In this document: positions 61,212-64,000 of the stretch, piece by piece
How the letters are laid out: the number at the start of each line of letters is the position of its first letter
Numbering within the stretch: the first letter of the stretch is position 1
NCBI RefSeq assembly: GCF_900109075.1
Contig: NZ_FNYS01000010.1
Location: forward strand, 1 to 64,000
Direction: 5' to 3'
Source of the DNA: Myroides marinus
GTDB lineage: Bacteria; Bacteroidota; Bacteroidia; Flavobacteriales; Flavobacteriaceae
Length of the DNA stretch: 64,000 nt
Position numbers and translations under genes: made by a program
The notes under the pieces: model-generated
What the model was told of the DNA's origin: nothing
Databases searched by the model: none
The model's input: only the letters and a program-made list of their open reading frames with translations

Positions 61212-62480
61212 CTATTTTGTATAAAACAAAATTAACTCTTCAATCGCATTCTGACAAACTGGACAAAACTCTGGATATTGATTTGTTTTCATTCTACAGT
61301 CTAGAGTACCTTTATATATCTTACGTCCCTCTAGTCCCTCATATGCTCCTAATGGATATTTTTTTGCTTCATTTAAAGGTGTTGGTACAGGAGTCCCTTT
61401 TTTCAACATTTTTTTCCACTTGCTATCAAAATCAACTAAAGTTGTAATATTCTGCTCCCAAGGTTCTGTCTGATTCGAAATTAAATCACTCAAAACATCA
61501 TTAGGATAAAAATACTCATCTGCCAAACCTGCGAAGCTATGTCCAAACTCATGTACTACTACCGGTTTAAAGTCTTTATGTCCAGTAGTAGTCAAAGTAT
61601 ATGAATTATAAATACCCCCTCCTCCGTACACATCTGTATTCGCTAATATAATGATGTGCTCATAAGGAATACCTGCTAATACATCATGAAGTTTTTTAAT
61701 TCTATTCGTAGTCAAATAACGCTCAGAATAAAAAGTATCAAAGTTAGACTCTACTGCTGTTTTTTTCCAATCTCCTTGACGAGGCACGCTAACACCTGTA
61801 TCTTTAGAAGTACTCTGTACTGCGATAAAATTGAAATTATCAGCAAATTTATCAAAAGGTTTATGGGCTAATATTTGTTCTATAGACACCTTCACTGCAT
61901 CCATAAATTTTCCCATCTCTGCATCTGTAAACCCTTCTGCTACGAATGCTACATTGATAGCCTTAGACGCATCTTTAGCCTTGTGCACATACTCGTGTTT
62001 AGTGACATCTTTAACTCCCTTAGTGTGGATTAGTATATCTTTAGGATCTACTTTATGGGTTAACTTATCCTTCTCCTTACCATCAGCGTCAAATAACACT
62101 AACTCTACTTTCACTTTATCTTTAGGAAATGGTACTAAAAACACATTCTCAAAACTCTTAGTGTGATCCTTAGCTTCATCAGTAGATAACCATTCCTGGA
62201 ATAGCGTACTAAAGCTATTCGTATAAATTAAGGTATTAGTCTTCTCATCGAATACTCTTACTTGTCCATTGCCTTTAAGTGCATTCTCTCCTAGGTTATG
62301 AGTACGCCCAGCCCAAGTAGGCAAAGAAGCTAACTCATCTAGTAAAATAAATTGTCTATCGTTATTTCCTCCGAAAATATAATCAAGACGCAACGTTTTG
62401 TCTTCAAAATATTGATTAAAATCTTGTGCTTGTACTAAAGAGCTTACACACAAGCCTAGCATTACTAGTAATTTTTTCAT
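61212..62480 (-). CDS. Secreted M64-family (IgA-peptidase-like) metallopeptidase
   Basis: 422 aa with a signal peptide (MKKLLVMLGLCVSSLVQAQ). A beta-rich N-terminal domain (about 20-160; peptidase M64 N) precedes the catalytic part (about 170-422). The zinc site is H310-EFG-H314 with D321 in SFAGLADEYFYP. Cysteines near the end (LDCRMKTNQYPEFCPVCQNAIEE) may form a disulfide or bind metal. Family name comes from a Clostridium IgA protease; the natural substrate here is unknown. It is exported and probably periplasmic or extracellular. Confidence 0.92.
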   Translation of the reverse strand: MKKLLVMLGLCVSSLVQAQDFNQYFEDKTLRLDYIFGGNNDRQFILLDELASLPTWAGRTHNLGENALKGNGQVRVFDEKTNTLIYTNSFSTLFQEWLSTDEAKDHTKSFENVFLVPFPKDKVKVELVLFDADGKEKDKLTHKVDPKDILIHTKGVKDVTKHEYVHKAKDASKAINVAFVAEGFTDAEMGKFMDAVKVSIEQILAHKPFDKFADNFNFIAVQSTSKDTGVSVPRQGDWKKTAVESNFDTFYSERYLTTNRIKKLHDVLAGIPYEHIIILANTDVYGGGGIYNSYTLTTTGHKDFKPVVVHEFGHSFAGLADEYFYPNDVLSDLISNQTEPWEQNITTLVDFDSKWKKMLKKGTPVPTPLNEAKKYPLGAYEGLEGRKIYKGTLDCRMKTNQYPEFCPVCQNAIEELILFYTK

Positions 62481-62764
62481 TATTTATATAGTTAGGTTAA
62501 TTGGTTAGTCATTGCGATTACTCACAAAGTGGTAAAAATAAACATAATTCTAAACTATTCATTTCTTTTAACGCTTGCACAGGTTCAAACTCCTACTTCC
62601 TTTTCAAAAAAAACAGATATACTTTTTTATTTTTAAGCCTAAAAAGCAGTTCAAGGTGCTTAAAAAAGTATTTTATATTACACTTTTTTTCAAAAAAAAC
62701 TTGTTTACATCTATTTTGACTCAAAATACAAAAAAAAACAGTGTTCCATTTTTTAGCCTAAAAA

Positions 62765-63159
62765 ACCACAAATCACTATATATCAACAACATAATAGAAA
62801 TAATTAATTTGATCCCAAAATCTAATAGCCTACTAATGTCAATAAAAACGGGTACTCTAGCCACTTCCTTGGACAATTCATGGAGAATACCTCGAGTTTA
62901 GTTGACTAGAAACAACTTTTGTCGAACAATTGTCCTTTTATACTTCTCTTATTCTCCAACAAAGCGCATCTACAAGGCCTTTTGAATTATTATTACTTTT
63001 CGTCTAATAATAATTAGCTCAAAACTCAACAACAGCGCTATATCTCATCAGGGTGTAGTACAATATAGAAGTACTCATATCTCGATTACCAACTACTAGT
63101 ATATAACTTCAAAAAGGTTTATTAAGATGAGCTCGCTAGCTTACTATCATTGATTGGGT
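62765..63159 (+). repeat. Long intergenic repeat, copy 2
   Basis: Diverged copy of the element at 2265-2540, same orientation. Core match 62868-62980. GGAGAATA (62882-62889) pairs with TATTCTCC (62950-62957), extended by one more pair here (T62881-A62958), with the same 60-base gap as in copy 1. GGACAATT (62871-62878) also pairs with AATTGTCC (62928-62935). The distal CATTGATTGGGT lies at 63148-63159; compared with copy 1 about 110 bases have been gained (or lost there) just before it. It ends about 100 bases before truA. Confidence 0.7.
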
Positions 63160-63226
63160 TATATAAATACATTGATAGACATCCTAATTTTATAATAACA
63201 TAAACTACCTAGTCGTGATTTTGAAG

Positions 63227-63234
63227 TATATTTG
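63227..63234 (+). promoter_or_regulatory. Promoter -7 box of truA
   Basis: TATATTTG fits TAnnTTTG and lies 22 bases before the TTG start at 63257. Confidence 0.55.
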
Positions 63235-63256
63235 CTTTTTACAAAAAGAATAAACA

Positions 63257-63994
63257 TTGAGATACTTTTTAGAATTCGCTTATAACGGAACAGATTATCA
63301 CGGATGGCAACTACAGCCTGATGCCATAACAGTACAGGAGGTACTGACTAAGGCTATCAGTACACTACTGCGTACCCCTATAGAATTAGTAGGTGCAGGT
63401 AGAACAGATGCTGGAGTACATGCTAAGCAGATGTATGCCCATTTTGATTATGATCAGCCTTTTGATAAGAATTCTCTAGTACAGCGAATGAATTCTTTTT
63501 TACCTGAAGACATTGTTGTTTATGATATACATACAGTAGCTGATGATGCTCACGCACGTTTTGACGCTACTGCTCGTACTTATGAGTACCACATACACCA
63601 GTTTAAAGACGCATTCTGTAATGCGGGTAGCTACTACCACTTTAGACCTCTGAACATCGAACTTATGAATCAGGCAGCTCAAATCCTGTTTGAATACGAA
63701 GACTTCGAATGTTTCTCTAAGACACATACAGATGTATTTACATTTAACTGTACTATCTATAAGGCTCAGTGGGATGTATTACCTGGTAATAAACTCGTAT
63801 TTACGGTATCTGCTAACAGATTCTTGCGAAATATGGTTAGAGCAATTGTTGGTACTTTAGTAAACGTAGGTCTAGAAAAAATAACACTAGATGACTTCAG
63901 ACAAATAATAGAAAGTAAAGACAGAGGACAAGCGGGATTCTCTGTACCTGGAAAAGGTCTTTATTTAACTCAAGTTAGTTACCCTTACTTATGA
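63257..63994 (+). CDS. truA: tRNA pseudouridine(38-40) synthase TruA
   Basis: 245 aa, starting with TTG at 63257; the product begins (M)RYFLEFAYNGTDYHGWQLQP, exactly where family members start, and no better start exists. The catalytic aspartate is D51 in GAGRTDAGVHA. Also seen are RFDATARTYEYHI, HFRPLN, FSKTHTD, FTVSANRFLRNMVRAIVGTLVNVG. It makes pseudouridine in the anticodon stem-loop of many tRNAs. The stop overlaps the next start (ATGA). Confidence 0.95.
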   Translation: MRYFLEFAYNGTDYHGWQLQPDAITVQEVLTKAISTLLRTPIELVGAGRTDAGVHAKQMYAHFDYDQPFDKNSLVQRMNSFLPEDIVVYDIHTVADDAHARFDATARTYEYHIHQFKDAFCNAGSYYHFRPLNIELMNQAAQILFEYEDFECFSKTHTDVFTFNCTIYKAQWDVLPGNKLVFTVSANRFLRNMVRAIVGTLVNVGLEKITLDDFRQIIESKDRGQAGFSVPGKGLYLTQVSYPYL

Positions 63995-64000
63995 AACGAC
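63991..64000 (+). CDS. Start of the next gene (cut by the window end)
   Basis: ATGAAACGAC begins inside the truA stop (ATGA overlap) and runs off the window after three codons (MKR). Translational coupling to truA is likely. In relatives an ABC-exporter gene follows truA, but three codons cannot confirm this. Confidence 0.35.

Larger units (their letters stand above)
62481..63256. other. Long non-coding stretch holding repeat copy 2
   Basis: About 775 bases without a believable gene; the short open frames here are Lys/Phe-rich and lack coding character. The segment 62590-62760 is rich in A and T runs. From about 62765 it is related to 2265-2540. The end carries the truA promoter. Confidence 0.7.

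Noticed and set aside
62501..62901. Two overlapping open frames of 72 and 108 aa upstream of truA
   Set aside because: Products are runs of Lys/Phe/Leu from A/T tracts, with no conserved feature; the region is the non-coding repeat.
63000..63160. Possible CRISPR or attC-like array near the truA repeat
   Set aside because: There are no regularly spaced identical repeats, and no integrase or cas gene in the window.

Overview
The window is AT-rich chromosomal DNA of a Bacteroidota bacterium, almost certainly a member of the Flavobacteriaceae. The gene content resembles Myroides, but that genus call is inference without a database search. Lineage markers are the fused CcoNO oxidase subunit, a single-haem CcoP, a GldI-type lipoprotein isomerase, the bacillithiol enzyme BshC, the parA-parB-DUF5683-dapB-lepB-wbqC order, a Rho with a long Asn/Gln-rich insert, and many promoters with the Bacteroidota -7 box TAnnTTTG. 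Shine-Dalgarno sequences are rare.

Layout. 1-1471: a complete IS3-family insertion sequence. 1.5-4.5 kb: a membrane protein, a long non-coding repeat, an EamA exporter and the PLP-homeostasis gene yggS, whose leader carries a terminator-like hairpin. 4.7-12.0 kb: three tandem secreted YwqK/MORN-like repeat proteins. 12.2-15.0 kb: an operon of a zinc-ribbon DUF2089 protein, a membrane protein, a secreted hydrolase and two small membrane proteins. 15.1-18.4 kb: a TetR regulator with a thiolase/dihydrolipoyl dehydrogenase pair and two matching operators. 18.5-24.9 kb: accessory genes, including an orphan secreted protein bracketed by a 53-bp direct repeat, VOC and HxlR genes, a large B12/radical-SAM-like protein and a GNAT. 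25.0-29.0 kb: an AraC regulator and a three-gene operon for two membrane proteins with haem-c tails plus a 55-aa single-span peptide.

30-38 kb: two small acidic proteins, bshC, then the housekeeping run parA, parB, DUF5683, dapB, lepB, wbqC. 38-48.4 kb: the complete cbb3 oxidase locus on the minus strand (ccoI, ccoS, ccoNO, ccoQ, ccoP, ccoG, ccoH, SafE-like protein) with a divergent Crp/Fnr gene. Two matching palindromes sit in its control regions. 48.4-51.1 kb: nrnA, gldI and a cyclophilin-FKBP fusion. 51.4-57.0 kb: secA, DUF2795, cobalamin adenosyltransferase, a LolD/MacB-type ATPase and a shortened methyltransferase-like gene. 57.1-57.3 kb: two tandem tRNA-Arg(ACG). 57.5-64 kb: rho, DUF4293, a YfcE-type phosphodiesterase, a secreted M64 metallopeptidase, a second copy of the long non-coding repeat, truA and the first bases of another gene.

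Most of the window is ordinary core genome. The parts I judge most worth following up are the AraC-controlled haem-c complex with its CydX-like peptide, the pair of long intergenic repeats with conserved pairing, the cbb3 regulatory palindromes, the yggS leader hairpin and the YwqK paralogue array.
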